Shown piece by piece: positions 1 to 7,375 of a stretch of 64,000 nt of DNA. Position 1 is the first letter of the stretch. Each line of letters starts with the position of its first letter. The DNA is from Corynebacterium haematomassiliense. Its GTDB lineage: Bacteria; Actinomycetota; Actinomycetes; Mycobacteriales; Mycobacteriaceae. A program made the position numbers and the translations under genes. The stretch is from NCBI RefSeq assembly GCF_013978595.1, contig NZ_JACDTZ010000001.1, forward strand, positions 682,001 to 746,000, read 5' to 3'. The notes beneath the pieces were generated by a model. The model saw only the letters and a list, made by a program, of their open reading frames with translations. It was not told the DNA's origin and did not search any database.

Positions 1-49
1 CCGGCTCAACCACCACAGTGGCGGGTTTGCGTCCATGCACGCTAAGCAT
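1..49 (-). CDS. pgsA: phosphatidylinositol phosphate synthase, N-terminal fragment (window edge)
   Basis: Only the first 16 codons lie in the window; the gene runs off the left edge. The start reads [16 protein letters not shown], the usual N-terminus of actinobacterial PgsA1, a membrane CDP-alcohol phosphotransferase that makes phosphatidylinositol phosphate for PIM and lipoglycan synthesis. Its ATG overlaps the stop of the upstream HIT gene by eight bases, implying translational coupling. The thrS-HIT-pgsA order is conserved in corynebacteria and mycobacteria and supports the call. No catalytic residues are visible in this fragment. Confidence 0.72.
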   Translation of the reverse strand, partial: MLSVHGRKPATVVVEP

Positions 50-650
50 CGCGTTCACCTGCTTCCATCTCGTGGACTTCGCGCCAGCCTTCGGCAAGCA
101 GCGCCCGTGTTTCCCGCAGCAGTTGCGGCAGCACCTTGGTGCCGCCGATGACGGTCATGAAGTTCGCGTCGCCCGCCCAGCGCGGCACCACGTGCAGGTG
201 CAGGTGGTCGCCCACCGACCCGCCCGAGGCCTTGCCCAGGTTGAGCCCGACGTTGATCGCCTCCGGCTTAGACACTCGCTTGAGTGTTTTCACCGCATGC
301 TTCGCAAACGCCATCAGCTCGGCTGTCTCCGCGTCGGTGAGTTCTTCCAGCTCAGCGACCTTGCGGTACGGCACCACCATCAGGTGCCCGGCGTTGTACG
401 GGTACAGGTTGCACACCGCGTACACCGTCTCCCCGCGCGCGACGATCAGGCCGTCCTCGTCGCTCATCTCCGGGATGTCGAGGAAGGGATCGCCTGTGCT
501 TCTCGACGATCCTTCGGCCTCCCCCGTCTCCTCCCCCGCCGGCATCTGGGTGATGTAGCTGGAGCGGTACGGTGCCCACAGACGGGCAAGTCGGTCCGGG
601 TCGCCCACGCCGGTATCGACGTAGGTCTCCCCGTTAGTTGCCGGCTGCAA
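42..650 (-). CDS. HIT-domain AP4A phosphorylase-like hydrolase
   Basis: The 202-residue protein carries the HIT signature [11 protein letters not shown] near residue 148, whose middle histidine is the nucleotidyl acceptor. Preceding GHLMVVPYR and NVGLNLG segments match the actinobacterial branch related to Rv2613c, a diadenosine tetraphosphate phosphorylase. It probably cleaves dinucleoside polyphosphates in the cytoplasm. A TTG start is chosen because GAGG lies six bases upstream; a GTG at 608 is the alternative. The gene begins 17 bases inside the end of thrS and overlaps the pgsA start, so the three are probably co-transcribed. Exact substrate is inferred from the family. Confidence 0.85.
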   Translation of the reverse strand: MQPATNGETYVDTGVGDPDRLARLWAPYRSSYITQMPAGEETGEAEGSSRSTGDPFLDIPEMSDEDGLIVARGETVYAVCNLYPYNAGHLMVVPYRKVAELEELTDAETAELMAFAKHAVKTLKRVSKPEAINVGLNLGKASGGSVGDHLHLHVVPRWAGDANFMTVIGGTKVLPQLLRETRALLAEGWREVHEMEAGERDA

Positions 651-2688
651 CGGTGTCCTCGCTCGGTTGGTCGTTGCGCTTGGCGGTGATCCAGTCCGTG
701 ATCAGCTCGACCGCGCGATCGACCGGCACGCCGTTGATCTGGCTGCCGTCGAGGAAGCGGAAGCTCACCGCGTTCGCCTCCACGTCGCGCTCGCCGGCGA
801 GGAGCATGAACGGCACCTTGGAGGTGGTGTGGGTGCGGATCTTCTTCTGCATGCGGTCGTCCGAGTGGTCCACCTCGGCGCGGATGCCGCGCTCGCGCAG
901 AGCACCGATGACACCGTCGAGGTGGTCCGCAAACGCGTCGGCCACCGGAATGCCCACCACCTGGTGCGGCGCCAGCCAGGCCGGGAAAGCGCCGGCGTAG
1001 TGCTCGAGCAGCACGCCGAAGAATCGCTCGATGGAGCCGAAGAGTGCGCGGTGGATCATCACCGGGCGCTTCTTCGAGCCGTCCGAGGCGGTGTACGTCA
1101 GGTCGAAGCGCTCGGGCAGGTTGAAGTCCAGCTGCACCGTGGACATCTGCCAGGTGCGGCCGATGGCGTCGCGCGCCTGCACGGAAATCTTCGGGCCGTA
1201 GAACGCGGCGCCCGCCGGGTCCGGAACGAGCTCCAGGCCGGACTTCTTCGCCACGGATTCCAGGATGCTGGTGGAGCGCTCCCAGATCTCGTCGTCGCCG
1301 ATGTACTTGTTCGGGTCCTTGGTGGAAAGCTCCAGGTAGAAGTCGTCCAGTCCGTAGTCCTGCAGCAGGGAGATGATGAACTCCAGCACGCTGGTCAGCT
1401 CTTCTTCGAGCTGCTCCTCGGTGCAGTAAATGTGGGCGTCGTCCTGCGTGAAGCCGCGGGCGCGGGTCAGGCCGTGGACCACACCGGACTTCTCGTAGCG
1501 GTAGACGGTGCCGAACTCGAACAGGCGCAGCGGCAGCTCGCGGTAAGAACGCCCGCGCGAGTCGAAGATGAGGTTGTGCATCGGGCAGTTCATCGGCTTG
1601 GTGTAGTAGTCCACCGGCTGCTTGGTCACGTTGCCGTCTTCGTCGACCTCGCCATCGAGCTTCATCGGCGGGAACATGCCGTCGGCGTACCAGTCCAGGT
1701 GGCCCGACTTCTTAAACAGGTCGCCCTTGGTCACGTGGGGGGTGTTGACAAAGGAGTAGCCGGCGGCGACGTGGCGCTCGCGCGAGTGCTGCTCCATGGT
1801 CATGCGCACGATGCCGCCGTCCGGGTGGAACACCGGCAGGCCGGAACCGACCTCGTCCGGGAAGGAGAACAGGTCCAGCTCGTTGCCCAGGCGGCGGTGG
1901 TCGCGCTTTTCCGCCTCCTCGAGCATGGTCATGTACTCTTCGAGCTTTTCCTTGGACTCCCAAGCGGTGCCGTAGACGCGCTGCAGGCCGGCGTTGTTCT
2001 GGTCGCCGCGCCAATAGGCGGCGGACGAGCGGGTCAGCGCGAACGCCGGGATGTACTTCGTGGTGGGCACGTGCGGGCCGCGGCACAGGTCGTGCCACTC
2101 CACCTCGTTCGTACGCGGGTTGACGTTGTCGTAGTGCGTCAGCTCTCCGGCGCCGACCTCGGTGGCCTCGTCGGAGTCAGGGTCGACGTTGCCCTTGTCG
2201 TTGATCAGCTCGAGCTTGTACGGCTCGTCCTTGAGGTCTTCCGCGGCCTCCTCCGCGGAGGCGTAGACGCCGCGGACGAACTTCTGGCCCTGCTTGATGA
2301 TCTTCTTCATGCGCTTTTCCAGCGTCTTCAGATCGTCGGGCGTGAACGGCTCCGCAACGTCGAAGTCGTAGTAGAAGCCGTCGTTGATGGCCGGACCGAT
2401 GCCCAGCTTGGTGCCGGGAAACTCGGCCTGCACGGCCTGGGCGAGCACGTGGGCGCAGGAGTGGCGGATCACGGAGCGGCCGAGCTCAGTGTTTGCCGGC
2501 ACCGGTGTGAACGTCGCGGTGGCCTCGGGGACGTGCGAGAGGTCTTTCAGCTCGCCCGCTTCGTCCTGGACGCACACGACGGCGTCCTCCCCTTTGTTCG
2601 GCAGGTTCAGCTCCCGCATGGCGGCGCCGACGGCGGTGCCGGCGGGAACCTCGAACGGTGCGAACTCGACTGCTGCTTCGGTAGACAT
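634..2688 (-). CDS. thrS: threonyl-tRNA synthetase
   Basis: Class II synthetase of 684 residues, normal for the family. In order: an N-terminal TGS domain (about 1-70), the second additional domain with [11 protein letters not shown] and a later histidine that forms the editing zinc site, the catalytic core with [10 protein letters not shown] and the [11 protein letters not shown] motif 2 segment, and a C-terminal anticodon-binding domain from about 575. It charges tRNA-Thr in the cytoplasm. An AAAGGAG lies about 12 bases upstream of the ATG. The 109-base leader shows no T-box-like structure. It is followed by the HIT and pgsA genes with overlaps. Confidence 0.98.
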   Translation of the reverse strand: MSTEAAVEFAPFEVPAGTAVGAAMRELNLPNKGEDAVVCVQDEAGELKDLSHVPEATATFTPVPANTELGRSVIRHSCAHVLAQAVQAEFPGTKLGIGPAINDGFYYDFDVAEPFTPDDLKTLEKRMKKIIKQGQKFVRGVYASAEEAAEDLKDEPYKLELINDKGNVDPDSDEATEVGAGELTHYDNVNPRTNEVEWHDLCRGPHVPTTKYIPAFALTRSSAAYWRGDQNNAGLQRVYGTAWESKEKLEEYMTMLEEAEKRDHRRLGNELDLFSFPDEVGSGLPVFHPDGGIVRMTMEQHSRERHVAAGYSFVNTPHVTKGDLFKKSGHLDWYADGMFPPMKLDGEVDEDGNVTKQPVDYYTKPMNCPMHNLIFDSRGRSYRELPLRLFEFGTVYRYEKSGVVHGLTRARGFTQDDAHIYCTEEQLEEELTSVLEFIISLLQDYGLDDFYLELSTKDPNKYIGDDEIWERSTSILESVAKKSGLELVPDPAGAAFYGPKISVQARDAIGRTWQMSTVQLDFNLPERFDLTYTASDGSKKRPVMIHRALFGSIERFFGVLLEHYAGAFPAWLAPHQVVGIPVADAFADHLDGVIGALRERGIRAEVDHSDDRMQKKIRTHTTSKVPFMLLAGERDVEANAVSFRFLDGSQINGVPVDRAVELITDWITAKRNDQPSEDTVAAGN

Positions 2689-2797
2689 ATCTGTCGTGCG
2701 CTCCTTTGCGCGTCACTGGGCTGCGTCATACCTGGACGCCGCCCATCTTCTACGTTCTCTCCCGACGGCGCAGGTGGCGCGCCGGACGCCAGGGATT

Positions 2798-4015
2798 CTA
2801 CCCCCGGGTGCCCGAAAGTACTGTTTCGCCCCAGTACGCGTCGCCGCGTGCCTCCCCACCGGGCTCCCGTGTGCCCGGCGGGATCCAGTACACAGCGGAC
2901 CCGATGTGCGTGGTCCACTCGTTGAGCCGGTCCACCTCCAACAGTCGTTGCAGCACAGGCGTGAACTGCACGTCCGGGTCCTGTTGGTAGGCCAAGAAGA
3001 TCAGGCCTGCGTCAGACAGCTCGCCGGGCGCCGGCGGCAGCGAGTAGTTGTACGGTCTGCGCAAGAACTTCTGCTCCGGGTGGTCCGCAGGCGGCATGGC
3101 GCGCGCCATGTGGGAGTTCTTGTCGATGACGGGCAGCCCGTATTCGTCCAACGCCTCCATGTCCGGCGCATCGAACTCGTCTTCGCCGGTCAGCGGAGCG
3201 CCGTCGGAAAGCTTTCGCCCCACTGCAACCTCGCGGGAGGTGCGGTCCAGCCGCTCCCAGTCGTCGAGGTCCATCGCGATGCGGCGCACCACGAGCGACG
3301 ACGAGCCGTCGTCCGCGAAGACCTGCTCGGCGTACTCCTCGTCCGTGCGCGGGTTGACCGTGCCGTCCACCTGGCCGAAGAGGTTGCGCGGCGTCTGGCC
3401 TTTGGGGATGGAGCCGAACGCGTGCATGAACCCCTGCTGCAGCCAGGCGGTTTCCACGTAGTCCATGCCGGCGCGTGACATGTGGCGCAGCGCCCAGGCG
3501 CACATCACCGGGTCGTCGGAGCAGATCTGCAGCACCAGATCGGTCTGGCCCCATTCCGGCCGCAGCTCTTCGCGCGGCATCGCGGGGATGTCGTGCAGCC
3601 ACTTCGGCTTGGCTTCCGGCGCCGCAAGATCAAAGATGCGCTCGCCGAACCCGCAGGTGATGGTGAGGTTGGCGGGCCACTGCACCATCTCCGGCTCCAA
3701 GCTGGACAGAGGGTTGCGGCCGACGGTCAGCTCGCGGGCGTCCTCCGTCCACAGGCGCATCAGCCTGACGACGCCCGCAGCGTCCACCCCATCCCTGAGG
3801 TTGAACCCGACCAGGTTGAGCGACGCCTGCGTCGGCGTCTGGATGCCAGCCTGGTGCGCGCCGTCGAAGGCGACGGATGCCTCCGTCAGCGGTTCGGTGT
3901 TCGGATCGGAGTTGCTCGGCTCGTTGTCGCACCCTGCAAGCAGCATGCCTGTCGACGCCACCCCGGCCACACCAGCCGTCCCCGCCAAAAACCCCCGCCG
4001 GCTCACACCCGGCAT
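2798..4015 (-). CDS. Tat-exported DyP-type heme peroxidase (EfeB-like)
   Basis: A 405-residue DyP-family peroxidase. The N-terminus MPGVSRRGFLAGTAG is a twin-arginine signal; LLAGC follows and may be a lipobox. The family GXXDG motif appears as FGQVDGTVNP, supplying the distal aspartate, and NSHMARAMPP holds the likely proximal heme histidine. DyP enzymes use peroxide to oxidise dyes or to deferrochelate heme. The ATG at 4015 is preferred over an upstream in-frame start because of its AGGAGG site and the signal peptide. It is last in an operon behind a PCu(A)C lipoprotein and CopC, which places it on the outer membrane face or in the periplasm. No EfeU or EfeO is present beside it. Confidence 0.9.
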   Translation of the reverse strand: MPGVSRRGFLAGTAGVAGVASTGMLLAGCDNEPSNSDPNTEPLTEASVAFDGAHQAGIQTPTQASLNLVGFNLRDGVDAAGVVRLMRLWTEDARELTVGRNPLSSLEPEMVQWPANLTITCGFGERIFDLAAPEAKPKWLHDIPAMPREELRPEWGQTDLVLQICSDDPVMCAWALRHMSRAGMDYVETAWLQQGFMHAFGSIPKGQTPRNLFGQVDGTVNPRTDEEYAEQVFADDGSSSLVVRRIAMDLDDWERLDRTSREVAVGRKLSDGAPLTGEDEFDAPDMEALDEYGLPVIDKNSHMARAMPPADHPEQKFLRRPYNYSLPPAPGELSDAGLIFLAYQQDPDVQFTPVLQRLLEVDRLNEWTTHIGSAVYWIPPGTREPGGEARGDAYWGETVLSGTRG

Positions 4016-4028
4016 GACGCATCCTCCT

Positions 4029-4619
4029 CTAGTGCTTGTGTTCAGCGTGGTCGGCATGCTCGGCGTGGTCGGCGTGCTCGCCGAGGTCGCCGTAGCTTTC
4101 GTCGCCAGACAGCATGGTGCGCACGGCAACATCGGACACGGTCGCGGTCGCGCCGCCTTCCAGCAGCAGGGTCACATCGATGGTGTCGCCTGCCTCGATG
4201 GCCGGCGCGTAGCCCATCACCATGAAGTGGTCGCCGCCCGGTGCCAGCTCGTGGGTGCCGCCCGCGGGGATGTCGAAACCGCCGTCCTTTTGACGCATCA
4301 TCCCGTCGACAACCTCGTGGATCTGGTAGTCCGCCTCGCCGAGCGAGGTGGTGAATCCCACCACAGTGATGTCTTTGTCAGTGTTGTTGTGCAGGGTGCC
4401 GAAGATAGAGGTCATGTCGCTGCCATCTGCGGCATCCTTCGCGGCTTTAGCCCGGACAGCTCCGCTTTCCAACGTGACCGCGTTACCCGTCAGGTCCGCG
4501 GCCGGGGCAGTGCTCGCGGAATTGCCGGTGGGATCCTCCGAGGCAGCTTCGTCGCTGCAGCCGGCAAGCACCAGAGCGGCCGCCGCGGTGAGGGCGGCAA
4601 TTCGCTTGTTCACGGGCAT
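4029..4619 (-). CDS. PCu(A)C-domain copper chaperone lipoprotein
   Basis: The 196-residue protein starts with a lipoprotein signal ending LVLAGC (Cys about 21). The PCu(A)C fold follows, with the copper-binding pattern of a histidine (QIHEVVDGMM) and later methionines and HFMVMG. The last fifteen residues are a histidine-rich tail, HADHAEHADHAEHKH, likely an extra metal-collecting segment. Family members bind Cu(I) outside the cytoplasm and deliver it to enzymes such as cytochrome oxidase. It lies 3 bases after copC and 13 bases before the DyP gene, so one transcript is likely. The delivery target cannot be told from sequence. Confidence 0.88.
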   Translation of the reverse strand: MPVNKRIAALTAAAALVLAGCSDEAASEDPTGNSASTAPAADLTGNAVTLESGAVRAKAAKDAADGSDMTSIFGTLHNNTDKDITVVGFTTSLGEADYQIHEVVDGMMRQKDGGFDIPAGGTHELAPGGDHFMVMGYAPAIEAGDTIDVTLLLEGGATATVSDVAVRTMLSGDESYGDLGEHADHAEHADHAEHKH

Positions 4620-4622
4620 CGC

Positions 4623-5195
4623 CTACTTCTGCGTATCCGGGTCGGCTTCGGAGATTCGGCGGCTCTTGGCCAGCGCACCGAAGCCGGCACCGGCGACGAC
4701 CAGCACGCCCGCCAGCGCGAGCAGCACCTTCATGGTGGTGCTCATGCCGTCTGCCGCGTCAACGACCGGATCCTTGCTCGCGTCCGCGGTCGCCTCGCCA
4801 GACGGGTTGAAGCTGAACGAGGTCATCCCCTTCGTCGAGTGACCGTCGGAGGACACGATCTGGTAGCCGACCTTGTAGTCGCCCGCCTGCGCATCCAGGT
4901 CTGCCGGAAGGTCGAGGGTGACAAACCGGCCGTCGATCTCTGGCTCGCCCGAGTAGACAACCTCGGACTGCCCGTTGACCTCGCGGGAAAGCGCCACAGT
5001 GTTGAAGCCGTCCTGGATCTCCCCGGAAAACTCGAGCGTCACAGCATCGGGGAACTCGCTGACCACACTTTTGTCCTCAGGGTCCGAGCCAATCACGGAA
5101 TCGTGTGCGAAAGCCGGAGCTGCCGCAACCAACGTCGCAGTGGCCGCTGCGGCAGCGACCGCGCCACCTCGTGTGAATGCTGCCGGGATGAGCAT
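4623..5195 (-). CDS. CopC-domain copper-binding protein with C-terminal membrane anchor
   Basis: A 190-residue protein with a signal peptide cleaved after APAFA, exposing an N-terminal histidine (HDSVIGSDP) that is the usual first copper ligand of CopC; SSDGHSTKG near residue 120 supplies the second ligand. A linker leads to one hydrophobic helix (about 153-173) and a short basic cytoplasmic tail, the YobA/CopC arrangement common in actinobacteria. The ATG has a strong GAGGAGG site. It opens the copC-PCu(A)C-DyP operon. CopC proteins bind copper in the periplasm and may aid import or resistance; CopD is not adjacent. Confidence 0.88.
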   Translation of the reverse strand: MLIPAAFTRGGAVAAAAATATLVAAAPAFAHDSVIGSDPEDKSVVSEFPDAVTLEFSGEIQDGFNTVALSREVNGQSEVVYSGEPEIDGRFVTLDLPADLDAQAGDYKVGYQIVSSDGHSTKGMTSFSFNPSGEATADASKDPVVDAADGMSTTMKVLLALAGVLVVAGAGFGALAKSRRISEADPDTQK

Positions 5196-5219
5196 GGTGC
5201 CTCCTCAAATAGAACCAAC

Positions 5220-5233
5220 GCGCCGACTGGCGC
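5220..5233. promoter_or_regulatory. short inverted repeat upstream of copC
   Basis: GCGCC-GACT-GGCGC lies 25 bases upstream of the copC ATG. The position suits an operator or 5' UTR hairpin, but no known metal-regulator consensus is recognised. Confidence 0.25.
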
Positions 5234-5312
5234 TAAGAGCACTAGTCGTATCCAGATCCACGTTAGTTCCCGTCACACCCGCCCCAAAACTATGAACCGG
5301 GCAACCCAACCC

Positions 5313-5402
5313 AAACGACGATATCGGCGATTACCGTCGAGGCCGAGACGCGACCTGGGCTTTTCCACGGGCCGGACCCGCAAATGCCGATATCGTCGTT
5401 TA
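5313..5402. repeat. ~90-bp palindromic intergenic element, copy A
   Basis: The element is bounded by perfect 16-bp inverted repeats AAACGACGATATCGGC, each containing the palindrome CGATATCG. Read on the minus strand, a core AAAAGCCCAGGTCGCG starts 38 bases from one end and stops 36 from the other. A second copy with the same spacing lies at 62822-62910. No ORF of substance and no clear target duplication are seen. It fills the gap between copC and tRNA-Val(CAC). Confidence 0.7.
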
Positions 5403-5419
5403 GTGGGCAAACGCAAAGC

Positions 5420-5445
5420 GCCCCAGGCTGTTTCCAACCTGGGGC
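5420..5445 (-). terminator. terminator after tRNA-Val(CAC)
   Basis: GCCCCAGG and CCTGGGGC form a perfect 8-bp stem around a 10-base loop, just downstream of the minus-strand tRNA. A loose T-rich run follows on the minus strand. Confidence 0.65.
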
Positions 5446-5453
5446 TTTCTCTG

Positions 5454-5525
5454 TGGTCCTAGCTGGGATCGAACCAGCGACCTTTCCGGTGTGAACGGAA
5501 CGCTCTTCCACTGAGCCATAGGACC
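5454..5525 (-). tRNA. tRNA-Val(CAC)
   Basis: The minus strand folds as a cloverleaf with acceptor GGTCCTA/TAGGACC, D arm GCTC/GAGC, anticodon arm TTCCG/CGGAA around loop TTCACAC (anticodon CAC), and T arm GCTGG-TTCGATC-CCAGC. Discriminator is A. CCA is not encoded. It reads GUG codons, and lies opposite to and apart from the plus-strand tRNA cluster. Confidence 0.95.
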
Positions 5526-5694
5526 GAACGAGGAATGAGATTACACGCCGCACCCGAAAGTACCGAATCGGCTGGTCATTGGCGGTAACAGGGATTGCCG
5601 ACAGCGGGGGCGTCGACAAGCGAATGCACCGCGGGCCAAATTGCACCAACGTAATTCACGCTTATCCCCCTCAAAATGGCCGTGACATGGCGAT

Positions 5695-5722
5695 TTGTAA
5701 CAGCGGGCGGTATGCGGATAAG
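5695..5722 (+). promoter_or_regulatory. candidate promoter of the tRNA cluster
   Basis: TTGTAA (5695-5700) and GATAAG (5717-5722) are separated by 16 bases, about 40 bases upstream of the first tRNA-Gly. The -10 matches the consensus only in part. The rest of 5526-5694 shows no gene. Confidence 0.4.
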
Positions 5723-5761
5723 GTTTGTTCTCGCGTTCAACGCGGACAGCGCGGAACGCAT

Positions 5762-5837
5762 GCGGATGTAGCGCAGTTGGTAGCGCATCACCTTGCCAAG
5801 GTGAGGGTCGCGAGTTCGAGTCTCGTCATCCGCTCCA
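5762..5837 (+). tRNA. tRNA-Gly(GCC), copy 1
   Basis: Acceptor GCGGATG/CATCCGC, D arm GCGC/GCGC, anticodon arm TCACC-TTGCCAA-GGTGA with anticodon GCC, T arm GCGAG-TTCGAGT-CTCGT, discriminator T and encoded CCA (5835-5837). First of three identical tRNA-Gly genes in the cluster. Confidence 0.97.
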
Positions 5838-5856
5838 GTTCCCCAGAGGAACATGG

Positions 5857-5928
5857 GCGCGATTAGCTCAGCGGTAGAGCACTACCTCGACACGGTAGGG
5901 GTCACTGGTTCGATCCCAGTATCGCGCA
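5857..5928 (+). tRNA. tRNA-Val(GAC), copy 1, with C33
   Basis: Acceptor GCGCGAT/ATCGCGC, D arm GCTC/GAGC, anticodon stem CTACC/GGTAG, T arm ACTGG-TTCGATC-CCAGT, discriminator A. The seven-base loop reads TCGACAC, giving anticodon GAC (34-36) with U32 and C33, where U33 is otherwise almost invariant in elongator tRNAs. CCA is not encoded. All stems are intact. Confidence 0.93.
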
Positions 5929-5963
5929 CAGAGGGTTTACGCCCTCGTCAACTGAATAGCAAT

Positions 5964-6039
5964 GCGGATGTAGCGCAGTTGGTAGCGCATCACCTTGCCA
6001 AGGTGAGGGTCGCGAGTTCGAGTCTCGTCATCCGCTCCA
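5964..6039 (+). tRNA. tRNA-Gly(GCC), copy 2
   Basis: Identical to the copy at 5762, including encoded CCA. It lies 35 bases after tRNA-Val(GAC); the spacer carries a small GAGGG...CCCTC hairpin that may be a processing signal. Confidence 0.97.
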
Positions 6040-6083
6040 AGTACTTCGGGGTTTAAAGCCGAATACTTCGGAGGTAACTCCAC

Positions 6084-6157
6084 GGTGGATTGGTCGAGTG
6101 GTTAGGCAACGGTCTGCAAAACCGTGTACACGGGTTCGATTCCCGTATCCACCTCCA
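6084..6157 (+). tRNA. tRNA-Cys(GCA)
   Basis: Acceptor GGTGGAT/ATCCACC, anticodon arm ACGGT-CTGCAAA-ACCGT with anticodon GCA, T arm CGGG-TTCGATT-CCCG, discriminator T and encoded CCA. It lies between the two duplicated Val-Gly segments. Confidence 0.95.
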
Positions 6158-6172
6158 AGCTGCAATAGCCTT

Positions 6173-6244
6173 GCGCGATTAGCTCAGCGGTAGAGCACTA
6201 CCTCGACACGGTAGGGGTCACTGGTTCGATCCCAGTATCGCGCA
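6173..6244 (+). tRNA. tRNA-Val(GAC), copy 2, with C33
   Basis: Identical to the gene at 5857, including the anticodon loop TCGACAC with C at position 33. It belongs to the second 183-bp duplicated segment. Confidence 0.93.
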
Positions 6245-6279
6245 CAGAGGGTTTACGCCCTCGTCAACTGAATAGCAAT

Positions 6280-6355
6280 GCGGATGTAGCGCAGTTGGTA
6301 GCGCATCACCTTGCCAAGGTGAGGGTCGCGAGTTCGAGTCTCGTCATCCGCTCCA
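6280..6355 (+). tRNA. tRNA-Gly(GCC), copy 3
   Basis: Third identical tRNA-Gly(GCC) with encoded CCA; last gene of the cluster, just before a bidirectional terminator. Confidence 0.97.
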
Positions 6356-6362
6356 TTTCAAC

Positions 6363-6397
6363 AAAAAGGGGTCCACCCTCTCGGTGGGCCCCTTTTT
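6363..6397. terminator. bidirectional terminator
   Basis: AAAAAGGGG and CCCCTTTTT flank an inner stem CCACC/GGTGG, giving a long hairpin with A/T runs on both sides. It ends the plus-strand tRNA cluster and the convergent operon that finishes at 6399. Confidence 0.9.
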
Positions 6398-6398
6398 G

Positions 6399-7373
6399 CT
6401 ATTCGCGCTCCCCTGCCTCCAAGCGTTGCAGATACAGCCGGGCAACGGTGAAACCCAGCGGCTCGTCCAGCGGCGACGAGTACGTGCGCTGCCCGAAGTC
6501 GCGCGCAAGCTGGCGGCGGGCGGCATCCACAATGGCGCCAACGAGCCCGGAGGACACCTGCATCGGGTTCTTCGGCGCGAACGCCACTTCTTCCGGCACT
6601 CCCCGATCCACCGCGAGCTTGCGGAAGATGTACTTGTCGTGGCCACTATCATCGGGCTGCACCAGCGACGGGTGGATGCGCTGTGCGAGCTCAACCGCCG
6701 CGTGGGTCTGCCAGATCTGGACGTGCCGCTCGGGATCCTCCAAGAGCCGCTCGTAGAAGTCCGGCACAAAACGTTCGCGCTTGAAGCTCTTAGCGACGTT
6801 TGCCCGCAGCGCCGCATCCCACGCGTCCACGAGGCTCTCCCCCGCCGCGGGAGCCACCGTGTGCCCGCCCATGAACAGCGCGTCGGCCCCGGCTCCGGAA
6901 AGCAGTACGCCTTCGGCGCCGTGGTCGTGCGAAGCGCCGTCGATAGCCTTCAGCACGGCACCCGCCGAGATCTCCCACGGCTCCGGGAACTCGAGAGCCC
7001 GCACGACCCGCGCGAGAAGCCGCTCAAACTCTTCGTCGGTGGGGCGAACAATCACGTGCTCGAGGCCGCATTGCTTTGCGACGGCTGCCGCCCTCCCCAC
7101 TTCCTGGTCCTCCGTGTGCTGGCTGTAGGTCACGGCCAACGTGCCCGGCGCGACCTCGGCCACGTAGGTGGCCAGCAGGATGGAATCGATGCCGCCGGAG
7201 AGTTGGAGCACGGGCCGCCCCGCGTTGCGGGCGACGGCGGCGGTGACGCGTGCGCGGAGGTAGTGGTCAATCGCGGCGGACGCTTCGCCGGCGTCCGAGA
7301 TGTCGTAGGGCCCCTTCTTGAGCTGCTGTTCGTCTGCAACGTATTCGAGCGCTGCCCCAGTGATGTCGTGCAT
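6399..7373 (-). CDS. stand-alone asparagine-synthase-type PP-loop ATP pyrophosphatase
   Basis: A 324-residue protein with the ATP-pyrophosphatase P-loop SGGIDS at residues 59-64 and LLSGAGADALFMGG at 159-170, the counterpart of the AsnB GEGADELFGGY loop. The N-terminal glutaminase (Cys2) domain of AsnB is absent, so ammonia would not come from a built-in glutaminase. Such trimmed enzymes activate a carboxylate by adenylation and form an amide, as in beta-lactam synthetase or lasso-peptide cyclases. The substrate is unknown. The ATG is two bases after the stop of the upstream membrane protein, with AAAGGA about 10 bases upstream, so the pair is coupled. It does not belong to the conserved backbone around it. 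Confidence 0.7.
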   Translation of the reverse strand: MHDITGAALEYVADEQQLKKGPYDISDAGEASAAIDHYLRARVTAAVARNAGRPVLQLSGGIDSILLATYVAEVAPGTLAVTYSQHTEDQEVGRAAAVAKQCGLEHVIVRPTDEEFERLLARVVRALEFPEPWEISAGAVLKAIDGASHDHGAEGVLLSGAGADALFMGGHTVAPAAGESLVDAWDAALRANVAKSFKRERFVPDFYERLLEDPERHVQIWQTHAAVELAQRIHPSLVQPDDSGHDKYIFRKLAVDRGVPEEVAFAPKNPMQVSSGLVGAIVDAARRQLARDFGQRTYSSPLDEPLGFTVARLYLQRLEAGERE

Positions 7374-7375
7374 AG

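Larger units (their letters stand above)
5857..6039 (+). repeat. 183-bp tandem duplication, first copy (Val-spacer-Gly)
   Basis: This segment (tRNA-Val(GAC), a 35-base spacer, tRNA-Gly with CCA) recurs base for base at 6173-6355, offset 316. Identity ends sharply at both borders. The unique stretch between the copies holds tRNA-Cys. It indicates recent duplication or ongoing gene conversion. Confidence 0.95.
6173..6355 (+). repeat. 183-bp tandem duplication, second copy (Val-spacer-Gly)
   Basis: Exact repeat of 5857-6039. Sequence outside the two copies differs at once on both sides. Confidence 0.95.

Noticed and set aside
2689..2797. Possible T-box leader upstream of thrS
   Set aside because: The 109-base leader has no specifier hairpin, antiterminator or T-box sequence.
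667..2925. 752-codon open frame opposite thrS
   Set aside because: Antisense shadow of a high-GC gene; thrS on the other strand is unmistakable and the shadow product has no domain and is rich in His, Arg and Val.
5290..5866. Small ORFs across the tRNA region and its flanks
   Set aside because: They run through tRNA genes or the repeat element and have no ribosome sites.
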